Source: Muribaculaceae bacterium
GTDB taxonomy: Bacteria > Bacteroidota > Bacteroidia > Bacteroidales > Muribaculaceae
Assembly (NCBI GenBank): GCA_016302215.1
Contig: JAEDNZ010000039.1
Location: forward strand, 1 to 12,968
Length of the DNA stretch: 12,968 bases
Direction: 5' to 3'
Shown here: positions 1 to 7,372 of the stretch, in pieces
Position numbering within the stretch: position 1 is the first letter of the stretch
Layout of the letters: every line of letters begins with the position of its first letter
Notes under the pieces: generated by a model
Seen by the model: only the letters and a program-made list of their open reading frames with translations
What the model was told of the DNA's origin: nothing
The model's database searches: none
Position numbers and translations under genes: made by a program

Positions 1-52
1 GGATAAAATGAAGAAATAGGGGCGAGGGCGATGCTGAGATGAAATTTTTTTG

Positions 53-60
53 TAACTTTG
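53..60 (+). promoter_or_regulatory. Bacteroidota -7 promoter box upstream of manA
   Basis: TAACTTTG matches the TAnnTTTG -7 consensus used by the primary sigma factor of Bacteroidota and follows a T-run at 45-51. Transcription would start about 5 bases after the box, near 65, leaving a leader of only about 15 nt before the manA ATG at 80. No clear TTTG -33 box is seen at the usual distance. The match to the core box is exact; the start site is inferred. Confidence 0.7.
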
Positions 61-79
61 CAGCCGCGACACTGACACA

Positions 80-1039
80 ATGGCAACACCACACTTCTCA
101 CCGCTTGTGTTTGAGCCCTATCTCAAGACTGTGATATGGGGCGGCAATGGCATTGCCAAGTACAAAGGCATAGCCACTCGTCTGCGCAATATAGGGGAGA
201 GCTGGGAGCTGTCGGGCATGCCGGGCAAAGAGTCAGTGGTGGCTCGCGGAGCGCTCCGCGGGCGCACGCTTACCGACTTGCTCAAAGACAGCCCACGTGA
301 GATATTGGGTACGGCGGTGTATGAGCGCTTTGGCGCCACTTTCCCCTTGCTTGTCAAGATAATAGATGCACACGACAAATTGTCAGTGCAGGTGCACCCT
401 GATGAGGCGATAGCACGTCGGCGTCACGACTCGATGGGCAAGGCCGAGATGTGGTATGTGGTGTCAGCCACGCCCGAAGCCAAAATATATGCCGGCCTTA
501 GCGCTGACATCACCCCCGAGGAATATGAGCGGCGCGTGGCAGACAACACCATGATGGACGTGGTGGTAGAGCACACCTCGCGCGTGGGCGATGTGTATTT
601 TCTGCCGCCCGGGTGCATCCACGCCATCGGTGCCGGCAACCTGTTAGTGGAGATACAGCAAGCGAGCGACATCACCTATCGCATCTATGACTACGACCGG
701 CGTGATGCCTATGGCAACCCGCGCGAATTGCATACCGACCTTGCCAAAGACGCCATCGACTATCGCGCCGGCGACTGTAAGCAAGATGTCAGCGGTGAAG
801 GCATACTGGTGAGATGTCCCTACTTCACGGTGTCGCACCAGAGCCTTGACCGGGAGAGCCGGGAGTTGTCGTTCGACTCGTTTATGGTGGTGATGTGTGT
901 CAGCGGCACCGTGGTCATCAGCACAGAGGGCTCAGAGGTGAGCCTCAGTCAAGGCACCACGGCTCTTATCCCGGCCATTATGGGCAAGGCAGTGCTTAGC
1001 GGCACGGCATCGGTGCTGCTCGCCACGATAGAAGCATAA
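80..1039 (+). CDS. manA: Mannose-6-phosphate isomerase, class I (phosphomannose isomerase)
   Basis: Cytoplasmic zinc enzyme interconverting mannose 6-phosphate and fructose 6-phosphate, linking mannose use and GDP-sugar supply to glycolysis. At 319 residues it is the short bacterial form of the type I family. The cupin metal site is visible: Q104 and H106 in LSVQVHPDE, E123 in KAEMWYV and H181 in PPGCIHAIG. The active-site segment SDITYRIYDYDR (196-207) is intact, and the N-terminal WGG...ESWELSG region (20-46) is typical. The C-terminal third is the degenerate second cupin domain. The ATG at 80 lies just after a -7 box, which supports the start. The next gene is 133 bp away with an AT-rich gap, so manA is probably transcribed alone. 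Family assignment is firm. Confidence 0.95.
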   Translation: MATPHFSPLVFEPYLKTVIWGGNGIAKYKGIATRLRNIGESWELSGMPGKESVVARGALRGRTLTDLLKDSPREILGTAVYERFGATFPLLVKIIDAHDKLSVQVHPDEAIARRRHDSMGKAEMWYVVSATPEAKIYAGLSADITPEEYERRVADNTMMDVVVEHTSRVGDVYFLPPGCIHAIGAGNLLVEIQQASDITYRIYDYDRRDAYGNPRELHTDLAKDAIDYRAGDCKQDVSGEGILVRCPYFTVSHQSLDRESRELSFDSFMVVMCVSGTVVISTEGSEVSLSQGTTALIPAIMGKAVLSGTASVLLATIEA

Positions 1040-1073
1040 GGCGGCTGCCGAAGTATAAAATTAGTTAATTACC

Positions 1074-1153
1074 GGTGATACGCCGTCACATTTTGACCTT
1101 AATCATCGTCTTATTGGTGATAACAATCAAAAAATACCACAAACTATCACCAA
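1074..1153. repeat. GGTGATA repeat set in the manA / transglutaminase-like gene gap
   Basis: The 133-bp gap holds a perfect 9-bp inverted repeat, TTGGTGATA at 1114-1122 and TATCACCAA at 1145-1153, with 22 bases between the arms. A third GGTGATA lies at 1074-1080 in direct orientation. The set lies 20 to 100 bp upstream of the ATG at 1173, where an operator would be expected. A TTTG at 1092-1095 and the weak TATTGGTG at 1112-1119 could be promoter parts, but the latter fits TAnnTTTG poorly. The repeats are real; a regulatory role is inferred. Confidence 0.4.
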
Positions 1154-1172
1154 CAAAACATCACACAAAGTC

Positions 1173-2387
1173 ATGAAAAAAAATTTAATCGCCGTAATAG
1201 CTGTATTGGCATCAATCTATACGAGCAATGCCCAAACGCCGGAAGATAACCCCTTCAGCCGCGTTCAAACGCAAATGGAGGCCATGCGCGAAGCAGCCTC
1301 ACGCAGAGACAACGCCGCCGCGCTGCGCCACGCCGAGGCAATGATGGTGGAGCTGACGCAGCTGCCTGACAGCCTGGTGCGCTACAACGATGACCTGTGG
1401 GGCGACTGCTACTATGATTTGGCCTGCTACCAATCGCTCAACGGCCAGACCGATGCGGCGCTGCTGTCACTGTACAACGCCTACGTCAAAGGGTGGAACA
1501 ATTATGCTCACATGCTCGTGGACCACGACCTTGACCCGATACGCAGCGACAGCCGCTTTGCAGCCATCGCCGATAAGCTGCACGAGCTTGACTACAACTA
1601 TGTACTGAAACAATCGGCACCATACGCCGCCGACAGCGCCGCCGCCTCACTGCCCAAATTCACCTACGTCACCGGTGGCGATGCCCGCCTTGCCGAGCTC
1701 CGAAAAGTCTTGAACCTCGATAGTGTATGCGCCGGCGGCGATGAGCTGTCAAAAATCAAGCGCCTCACCACCTTTGTCCACAACTATATACGCCACAACG
1801 GCAGCCGCCCCCTCGACTGTGAGCGCAACGCGCTTGCTATGGTAGAGGCCTGCGGCGGCGGCAAGGGCGAGCTGAACTGCCGCGGCATGGCTATCCTGCT
1901 CAACGAATGTCTGCTGTCAATGGGTATCCCGTCGCGCTATATCACCTGCTACCCCAAGGTGATGATAGACGATTGCCACGTCATCAACTCAGTATGGTCA
2001 AGTCAACTGGGACGCTGGATATGGATGGACCCCTCGTTTAACGCATGGGTCAGCGATGAGAACGGCGAGCTGCTGGGCCAGCGCGAAGTGCGACAACGCA
2101 TCATCGAAGGCAAGCCCCTCGTGCTCAACGAAGAAGCCAACCACTACGATGGCAAGACCTACAAAGAGTGGTATCTCGACCAATATATGACCAAGAACCT
2201 GTATTGCATAGTGGCCATCAGCTACAACGGCTATGGCTCGGAAGACAAGAATTGCATTGATGAGCGCATAGCAGCCGGCGATGACTATATCATCCTCACG
2301 CCCTGCGGCTTCCACCCCGAGGGCTATGGCCGCCACAAGTCCACCTGCGATGACAATGTCTTCTGGGCAGCGCCTGATGCCAAATAA
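1173..2387 (+). CDS. Exported transglutaminase-like (papain-fold) protein with helical/TPR-like N-terminal part
   Basis: A 404-residue protein with a Sec signal peptide (1-20, cleavage after SNA, mature start at Q21), so periplasmic or surface located. Residues about 30-140 are helical; DCYYDLACYQSLNGQTDAAL and the following Leu/Asp-rich stretch resemble TPR helices. Residues about 190-290 carry a transglutaminase-like core: nucleophile C236 in ELNCRGMA, H269 in DDCHVINSVW and D286 in WIWMDPSFNAW, in the usual order and spacing. Such domains include proteases, peptide hydrolases and amidases, and the substrate cannot be told here. Eleven or so Cys residues is high for an exported protein. The ATG at 1173 is directly followed by KKN and a hydrophobic stretch, supporting the start. 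It appears to be a single-gene unit ending before the stem-loop at 2426-2461. Confidence 0.8.
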   Translation: MKKNLIAVIAVLASIYTSNAQTPEDNPFSRVQTQMEAMREAASRRDNAAALRHAEAMMVELTQLPDSLVRYNDDLWGDCYYDLACYQSLNGQTDAALLSLYNAYVKGWNNYAHMLVDHDLDPIRSDSRFAAIADKLHELDYNYVLKQSAPYAADSAAASLPKFTYVTGGDARLAELRKVLNLDSVCAGGDELSKIKRLTTFVHNYIRHNGSRPLDCERNALAMVEACGGGKGELNCRGMAILLNECLLSMGIPSRYITCYPKVMIDDCHVINSVWSSQLGRWIWMDPSFNAWVSDENGELLGQREVRQRIIEGKPLVLNEEANHYDGKTYKEWYLDQYMTKNLYCIVAISYNGYGSEDKNCIDERIAAGDDYIILTPCGFHPEGYGRHKSTCDDNVFWAAPDAK

Positions 2388-2425
2388 ACCTTACGGCTGT
2401 CAGCGTAATATCAATACACCGCATA

Positions 2426-2461
2426 CCGGCCACTCTCACGCATAGCAGCGAGGGTGGCCGG
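2426..2461 (+). terminator. Stem-loop after the transglutaminase-like gene
   Basis: CCGGCCACTCTC (2426-2437) pairs with GAGGGTGGCCGG (2450-2461) over 12 positions, with one G-U wobble and a 12-nt loop. It begins 38 bp past the stop at 2387. The following bases, CACTATTTATATAT, are AT-rich but not a clean T-run, so this may be a weak intrinsic terminator or a 3'-end stabilising hairpin. It is well placed to separate this gene from the dedA-to-trxB unit. Confidence 0.55.
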
Positions 2462-2555
2462 CACTATTTATATATGTGTATGCAACAGTGTGTGCAATTA
2501 TCTAAAAAAATATTGTAAGAGGCGTTTGGGATTAGCATTTTATCGCCGAATTTTG

Positions 2556-2563
2556 TACCTTTG
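2556..2563 (+). promoter_or_regulatory. Bacteroidota -7 promoter box for the dedA-to-trxB unit
   Basis: TACCTTTG fits the TAnnTTTG consensus exactly and is followed by GCACATAAAT. Initiation near 2568 would give a leader of about 50 nt to the ATG at 2618. A TTTG at 2525-2528 lies upstream, but the 27-bp spacing is longer than the usual 19-21, so the -33 element is uncertain. The gap 2388-2617 holds the stem-loop at 2426-2461, an A-rich stretch near 2503 and this box, and nothing else that I recognise. Confidence 0.7.
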
Positions 2564-2617
2564 CACATAAATAGATAACGATATATAACGAACATACTCA
2601 CCCCACCCCTCTACATT

Positions 2618-3280
2618 ATGACAGATGCCTTTATAAGCCTCGCCATCATTGACGCTTCAGCGATATTTGACTATTTCGTGGCCAACGCCGGATATCTGCT
2701 GGTCTTTGCGCTGATGGTAGTGGAGAGTTCATTCATACCCTTCCCGTCGGAGGTGGTAGTACCCCCGGCCGCATACTTGGCGTGCGCCAAGGGCGATATG
2801 CACCTTGCCGGCATCATCGGCGTGGCCACCGCCGGCGCCATCTGCGGCGCAATCATCAACTACTACCTGTCGCTGTGGATAGGGCGTCCGTTGGTGTATC
2901 GCTTTGCCGATTCGCGCATTGGCCATGCCTGCCTGATAGACAGGGCCAAAGTGGAGCATGCCGAGACCTACTTTGACCGCCACGGGTCAGTGAGCACCTT
3001 TATCGGTCGCTTGATACCGGCCGTGCGCCAGCTGATATCCATCCCGGCGGGACTGGCACGGATGCACATAGGCAAGTTTGTGATATTCACGGGTCTTGGC
3101 GCTCTGATATGGAATTGCGTGTTAGTAGCTCTGGGCTGGTGGCTGAGCACACAAGTCAGCCTTGACGAGCTTTACGATGCCGTGGAGCGCTACAACTCGC
3201 TCATCAGCTATGCCATCTTGGCTGTGGTGGCCGTAGTGGTGATATTTATCCTCTACAATGCCTTCCGCAAGAAAAAGTAA
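2618..3280 (+). CDS. DedA / VTT-domain (SNARE-associated) membrane protein
   Basis: A polytopic inner-membrane protein of 220 residues, the usual DedA length. Hydrophobic segments lie at about 25-35, 48-57, 63-85, 151-175 and 195-213, with two re-entrant-type motifs: FIPFPSEVVVPPAAYLA (39-55) and GRLIPAVRQLISIPAG (130-145). Acidic E36 and E45 and basic R131 and R137 correspond to the charged residues essential in Escherichia coli DedA proteins. Family members act in lipid-carrier recycling, such as undecaprenyl phosphate translocation, or phospholipid transport, and affect membrane potential; the exact substrate here is unknown. It ends in RKKK. It is first in the unit, 58 bp before rpe, and downstream of the -7 box at 2556. 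The leader is C/A-rich without a Shine-Dalgarno sequence. Confidence 0.88.
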   Translation: MTDAFISLAIIDASAIFDYFVANAGYLLVFALMVVESSFIPFPSEVVVPPAAYLACAKGDMHLAGIIGVATAGAICGAIINYYLSLWIGRPLVYRFADSRIGHACLIDRAKVEHAETYFDRHGSVSTFIGRLIPAVRQLISIPAGLARMHIGKFVIFTGLGALIWNCVLVALGWWLSTQVSLDELYDAVERYNSLISYAILAVVAVVVIFILYNAFRKKK

Positions 3281-3338
3281 CAGCCGCACATTAACGACTC
3301 AGATATACCCATCACCCCACCCTCACCGCACATAAGCT

Positions 3339-3995
3339 ATGATAGTAAGCCCCTCACTGCTCTCCGCCGATTTTGCCCGCTTGGGCCACGATGTAGAAAT
3401 GGTCAATGCCTCCGCCGCCTCGTGGATGCACTGCGATGTCATGGACGGCGTATTCGTGCCCAACATATCCTTCGGCTTCCCGGTAATCAAAGCCATAAGC
3501 AAAATATCCACGAAGCCGCTGGATGTGCACCTGATGATAGTCAATCCACAGAACTATATCTCGCAGGTGCGCGACTGCGGCGCTGCTATTATGAACGTGC
3601 ATCAGGAGTCATGCGTGCACCTTCACCGCACGATACAAGCCATCAAAGCCGCCGGCATGAAAGCGGCAGTGACGCTTAATCCGTCAACGCCGGTGAGCAC
3701 CCTCGAAGACATCATCGGCGAGCTGGATATGGTGCTGCTGATGAGTGTCAACCCCGGCTTCGGCGGTCAAAAATTCATTGAGGGCACCGTGGCCAAGGTG
3801 AGGCGACTGCGCGCCCTCATCGACAACAGCGGGTCCACGGCGCTGATACAAGTAGATGGCGGCATCAATGCCTCCACCGCGCCCCTTGTGGCGGCCGCCG
3901 GCGCCGACTCCGTTGTGGCCGGCAGCGCGGTATTCGCCGCCCCCGACCCCAAGGCCGTCATTGCCGAGCTTGCCGCCATAGGCTCGCGCAAATGA
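3339..3995 (+). CDS. rpe: Ribulose-phosphate 3-epimerase
   Basis: Cytoplasmic TIM-barrel enzyme of the pentose phosphate pathway that interconverts D-ribulose 5-phosphate and D-xylulose 5-phosphate. The family signatures are all present: SPSLLSADF at the start, H31 and D33 in MHCDVMDG, H64 and M66 in LDVHLMI, M135 in LMSVNPGFGGQ, and catalytic D173 in QVDGGI. The phosphate-binding end VVAGSAVF lies at 192-199. At 218 residues it is full length. The ATG at 3339 gives MIVSPSLLSADF, where homologues begin. It lies 58 bp after the DedA gene and 61 bp before ftsK, with G-poor gaps and no visible promoter or terminator, so co-transcription is likely. Confidence 0.96.
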   Translation: MIVSPSLLSADFARLGHDVEMVNASAASWMHCDVMDGVFVPNISFGFPVIKAISKISTKPLDVHLMIVNPQNYISQVRDCGAAIMNVHQESCVHLHRTIQAIKAAGMKAAVTLNPSTPVSTLEDIIGELDMVLLMSVNPGFGGQKFIEGTVAKVRRLRALIDNSGSTALIQVDGGINASTAPLVAAAGADSVVAGSAVFAAPDPKAVIAELAAIGSRK

Positions 3996-4056
3996 AAAAA
4001 TCGCCATTATCTCTCACACCATAACAACCCCAAGACATCACCCCTTATTTACACCA

Positions 4057-4059
4057 GTG
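4057..4059 (+). promoter_or_regulatory. GTG initiation codon of ftsK
   Basis: The ftsK frame opens with GTG followed by GAT AAT TTC AAT (DNFN). The upstream bases are A/C-rich and contain no Shine-Dalgarno-like GGAGG, as for the other plus-strand genes here. Every other gene in the window begins with ATG. The choice over the ATG at 4258 rests on the absence of upstream in-frame ATGs and on continuous protein-like sequence between the two candidates. Confidence 0.65.
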
Positions 4060-6696
4060 GATAATTTCAATTTAGACGACATATCCGATTTCACTCCTAT
4101 TGATGAAATAGAGACGACACGGTCAGAGCGCAGTCCGCGACAGAGCGCTGACAGCCGTGACGAAGCTCGCCGGCAGCAACAGCAGCGCGAGCGCCGTCAG
4201 CGTCCTCAACAAGCACAAGCTCCACAGCGGCGCAAGGCACCACGGCGAGAGCCGCCGATGAGCCGTTTTATCAACTTCTTCACCGACCGGCGCACACATA
4301 TCGCCTTAGGTGTGGCACTGATAGTGATAGCGTGCACCATATTAGCTATGACTATCTCATATTTCAAGACGGGCAGCGCCGACCAATCAGAGATAGCCAA
4401 CCGCACCATAGAGCAAGTGGCATCGGAGCCCAGCGGCGTATCAAACATAGGCGGCCCCGCGGGAGCCAAGTTGTCACACAGCATGATTGTCAACAACTTT
4501 GGCGTTGCCGGCATCGTCTTGGTCATTTACATCGGCCTACTCGGTCTGGCGCTTGTCAAGATAGTGAAAATCAGATTTTGGGCATTGACATTCAAGTGCC
4601 TATTTACCACCATAGCCTTATCCATAGTGCTGGGTCTCTTCACCTACAATGTGGATAGCGTGATCCACTGGGGCGGCAACCACGGGCGCTACGTCAACCA
4701 ATGGCTGATGCGCTACATTGATATCCTCGGGGCCTACGCCGTGACGCTGATACTCATAGGCAGCCTCGTGGCTATGTATCTAAATCAGATAGTAAGAGCC
4801 TGGCGCACGGCATCGTCAAAAGCGGCATCAATCAAAGCGGCACAAGAAGAGCGGCGGCGCCGTCGTCACGCCGACCTTGCCACCTTTGATGCCGGCGAGG
4901 GTGAAGCGGCAAACAGCGCCGCCGACTCCCCCGACAGCGTTGATACGCCCGAAGCCGAAGCTGCCGACAGCAGCCTCGCCGATGATATGCCATCGGCTCA
5001 TGACAGCCGGTCGCAGCAGCGCGAGCTGTCAGACCTGCCCGACACTCCCGGCGACGATTCGGATGGCGACAGCGACAATCCCGATGATGCTACAGCGAGC
5101 GGAGAGCCGGAATTTATCATCACCAACGCCGACAGCGGCGAGTCAGAGACACAGCCCGCAGTATCGACACCAAGCGGGGCACTTGACACCCCCTTTGACC
5201 CGCGCGCCGAGCTGTCGCGCTATGTGTTCCCCGGCATCGACCTCCTCAAAGAGCGCCAGGTATCAGCCGTGATTGACGAGCAAGAGCAGCAGGAGAATAA
5301 AGATATGATTATCCACTCGCTGCGGAGCTATGGCATCGAAATTTCGCGCATCGAGGCCACGATAGGCCCCACGGTCACGCTCTACGAGATAGTGCCTGCC
5401 GAGGGTGTGCGCATTGCCCAAATCAAGCGTCTTGAGGACGACATACAGATGAGCCTCGCGGCGCTGGGCATACGCATCATAGCTCCCATTCCCGGCAAAG
5501 GGTCGATAGGCATCGAGGTGCCCAACCGCGAGCCGCAGACGGTGTCGTTCAGGTCAGTCATCACCTCGCCCAAATTCACTGACTGCCGCATGATACTGCC
5601 GATGGCGCTGGGCAAGACCGTCTCCAACGATGTGTTTGTGGCCGACCTTGCCAAGATGCCCCACCTATTAGTGGCCGGCGCCACGGGTCAAGGCAAATCG
5701 GTGGGTCTCAACTGCATCATAGCATCGCTGCTATACAAGAAGCACCCTACCGAGCTTAAATTTGTGCTCGTTGACCCGAAGATGGTAGAGTTCAGCCTCT
5801 ACGGCAAGCTCTCACACCACTACCTGGCCAAGCTGCCCGATGCCGACAACGCTATCATCACCGACACATCGCGCGTGGTGCCGACGCTCAACTCTCTGTG
5901 CGTGCTGATGGACAGCCGATATGAGCTGCTTATGAAAGCCGGCGTGCGCTCCATCGAGGAATACAACACCAAATTTACCGCGCGGCGGCTCAACCCCGAG
6001 CAAGGGCATTACTTTATGCCATATATAGTGGTGGTGGTAGATGAGTTTGCCGACTTGATAGCCACGGCCGGCAAAGACGTGCTTATGTATATCTCGCGCA
6101 TCGCCGCCAAAGCCCGCGCCGTGGGCATACACATGATAATCGCCACCCAGCGCCCGTCAACCGATGTCATCACCGGTGTCATCAAGAACAACTTCCCCGG
6201 GCGCATCGCCTTCAAGGTGTCGTCGTCAGTGGATAGCCGCACTATCCTTGATGGCCCTGGCGCCAACCGCCTGATAGGTCGCGGCGATATGCTGTTCTCG
6301 CACAATAGCAAGCTCGACCGCGTGCAGTGCGCCTTCATAGACACTGACGAGGTGGAGGCCATAGCCGAGCATATTGACAACCAGATAGGCTTTGAGACGG
6401 CATATCTGCTGCCGGAGCCTGCGAGTGACTGCCCGGGCGGCGCCACCACCGGCATAGGACGCGTGGATTTGAGCCAGCGCGATGAGCTGTTTGATGACTG
6501 CGCCCGCTTTGTGGTTCAAAACCCCACGGCATCGACCTCGTCACTGCAGCGCCGCTTTGCCATCGGCTACAATAAGGCCGGCAAGATTATGGACCAGCTT
6601 GAAGCCGCCGGCATCGTAGGCCCGGCTGACGGAGCCCGCCCCCGTCAGGTGCTCTTCACCACCGACCAACTTGAAGATTTTTTACGCAACTCGTAA
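4057..6696 (+). CDS. ftsK: FtsK/SpoIIIE-type DNA translocase, GTG start
   Basis: Septum-located ATP-driven motor that moves chromosome ends apart and aligns dif sites during division. Layout over 879 residues: a charged Arg/Gln-rich cytoplasmic N-terminus (1-75); four membrane segments (about 78-102, 145-170, 175-200, 218-246); a strongly acidic Asp/Ser/Pro linker (about 270-378); then the RecA-like motor with Walker A GATGQGKS (541-548) and Walker B VVVVDE (D662, E663). A C-terminal gamma winged helix follows (about 806-879), with LQRRFAIGYNKAGKIMDQLE resembling the DNA-reading helix of E. coli FtsK. The start is GTG at 4057: no ATG lies upstream in frame after rpe, and the next in-frame ATG (4258, M68) would remove the tail just before the first membrane segment. 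The lolA-like gene follows after 12 bp. Confidence 0.95.
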   Translation: MDNFNLDDISDFTPIDEIETTRSERSPRQSADSRDEARRQQQQRERRQRPQQAQAPQRRKAPRREPPMSRFINFFTDRRTHIALGVALIVIACTILAMTISYFKTGSADQSEIANRTIEQVASEPSGVSNIGGPAGAKLSHSMIVNNFGVAGIVLVIYIGLLGLALVKIVKIRFWALTFKCLFTTIALSIVLGLFTYNVDSVIHWGGNHGRYVNQWLMRYIDILGAYAVTLILIGSLVAMYLNQIVRAWRTASSKAASIKAAQEERRRRRHADLATFDAGEGEAANSAADSPDSVDTPEAEAADSSLADDMPSAHDSRSQQRELSDLPDTPGDDSDGDSDNPDDATASGEPEFIITNADSGESETQPAVSTPSGALDTPFDPRAELSRYVFPGIDLLKERQVSAVIDEQEQQENKDMIIHSLRSYGIEISRIEATIGPTVTLYEIVPAEGVRIAQIKRLEDDIQMSLAALGIRIIAPIPGKGSIGIEVPNREPQTVSFRSVITSPKFTDCRMILPMALGKTVSNDVFVADLAKMPHLLVAGATGQGKSVGLNCIIASLLYKKHPTELKFVLVDPKMVEFSLYGKLSHHYLAKLPDADNAIITDTSRVVPTLNSLCVLMDSRYELLMKAGVRSIEEYNTKFTARRLNPEQGHYFMPYIVVVVDEFADLIATAGKDVLMYISRIAAKARAVGIHMIIATQRPSTDVITGVIKNNFPGRIAFKVSSSVDSRTILDGPGANRLIGRGDMLFSHNSKLDRVQCAFIDTDEVEAIAEHIDNQIGFETAYLLPEPASDCPGGATTGIGRVDLSQRDELFDDCARFVVQNPTASTSSLQRRFAIGYNKAGKIMDQLEAAGIVGPADGARPRQVLFTTDQLEDFLRNS

Positions 6697-6708
6697 TCAC
6701 CACCAGCT

Positions 6709-7329
6709 ATGCGACTACTAAAGCACACCCTCACAGCTATGGCCTGCGCCACGGCTATCACGATGGCGGCATCGACGCCGGCGCAGACGCTGCGCGCCGC
6801 TGCTGACAAGATACACTCTGCGCCCACATGGTCAGTGACCTACACATACACCACAGCCACCGGCGCCACCGCCGGTGGCGCGATGACCATCTCGGGCAAG
6901 CGCTTTGCTATCGCCAACTCCGAGATAGCAATATGGTATGACGGCACCACGCAATGGACGCTTGACCGTAAGGCCAACGAGGTAAGCATCACGGAGCCTA
7001 CGGCTGCCGAGGTGCGCGAGACCAACCCTATGGCTCTGATTGACAACCTCGATGCGTCATACACGCTGCGCGCTCTACCCTCGAAAAAAGGGCGCGAGAA
7101 CATAGAAGTGACACCGAAATCCGGAGCCGCGGCTGCCAACTTCAAAAAGGCGATAATCACCATTGACAGCAGCACATCGCTGCCGACCGCTATCACCATC
7201 ACCCCCACGTCAGGCCACGACAACACCATCACCATCAGCTCCATCAAGACCGGCAAGCCGCTGTCAGTCAACGCATTTCGCTTCTGGCAGAAGGACTATC
7301 CGGGCGTGAGCGTCAACGACCTCAGATAA
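6709..7329 (+). CDS. LolA-like outer-membrane lipoprotein carrier protein
   Basis: A 206-residue protein with a signal peptide (1-25, cleavage after STPA, mature start Q26). Residues 26-206 show alternating beta strands rich in Thr/Ile and the fold pattern of the LolA/LolB family: TWSVTYTYTT, AIWYDGTTQWTLDRKANEVSIT and the C-terminal FWQKDYPGVSVNDLR, which is characteristic of the Bacteroidota LolA-like group. The expected role is to carry lipoproteins through the periplasm to the outer membrane. It follows ftsK by 12 bp, so it is almost certainly co-transcribed; I recall the same pair from other Bacteroidales. The start fits because the signal peptide begins with RLLKH before a hydrophobic run. 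A 9-bp perfect hairpin lies within it (6856-6879). No LolB-like gene is present in the window. Confidence 0.85.
   Translation: MRLLKHTLTAMACATAITMAASTPAQTLRAAADKIHSAPTWSVTYTYTTATGATAGGAMTISGKRFAIANSEIAIWYDGTTQWTLDRKANEVSITEPTAAEVRETNPMALIDNLDASYTLRALPSKKGRENIEVTPKSGAAAANFKKAIITIDSSTSLPTAITITPTSGHDNTITISSIKTGKPLSVNAFRFWQKDYPGVSVNDLR
6856..6879 (+). repeat. Perfect 9-bp hairpin inside the lolA-like gene
   Basis: GCCACCGGC (6856-6864) and GCCGGTGGC (6871-6879) are exact reverse complements around the 6-nt loop GCCACC. They encode the Ala/Thr/Gly-rich stretch around residues 50-57. The stem is all G-C except one A-T pair. It may only reflect GC-rich Ala/Gly codons, or it could slow or protect the message; no T-run follows. 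Confidence 0.4.
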
Positions 7330-7372
7330 CTATCACAAACCCATAATCCACCACTCACACATCATCACCATC

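Noticed and set aside
2525..2528. TTTG as the -33 box of the dedA promoter
   Set aside because: The 27-bp distance to TACCTTTG is longer than the usual 19-21 bp, so only the -7 box was annotated.
3684..4007. 107-residue open frame opposite rpe
   Set aside because: Gly/Ala/His-rich low-complexity translation of the rpe antisense strand, with no family features.
4258..4260. Internal ATG (M68) as the ftsK start
   Set aside because: It would remove the charged N-terminal tail, which reads as normal protein continuous with the rest. The GTG at 4057 is better placed after rpe.
6009..6455. 148-residue open frame on the minus strand
   Set aside because: It lies opposite the FtsK motor region with intact Walker B coding; Ser/Arg-rich shadow sequence, no start context.
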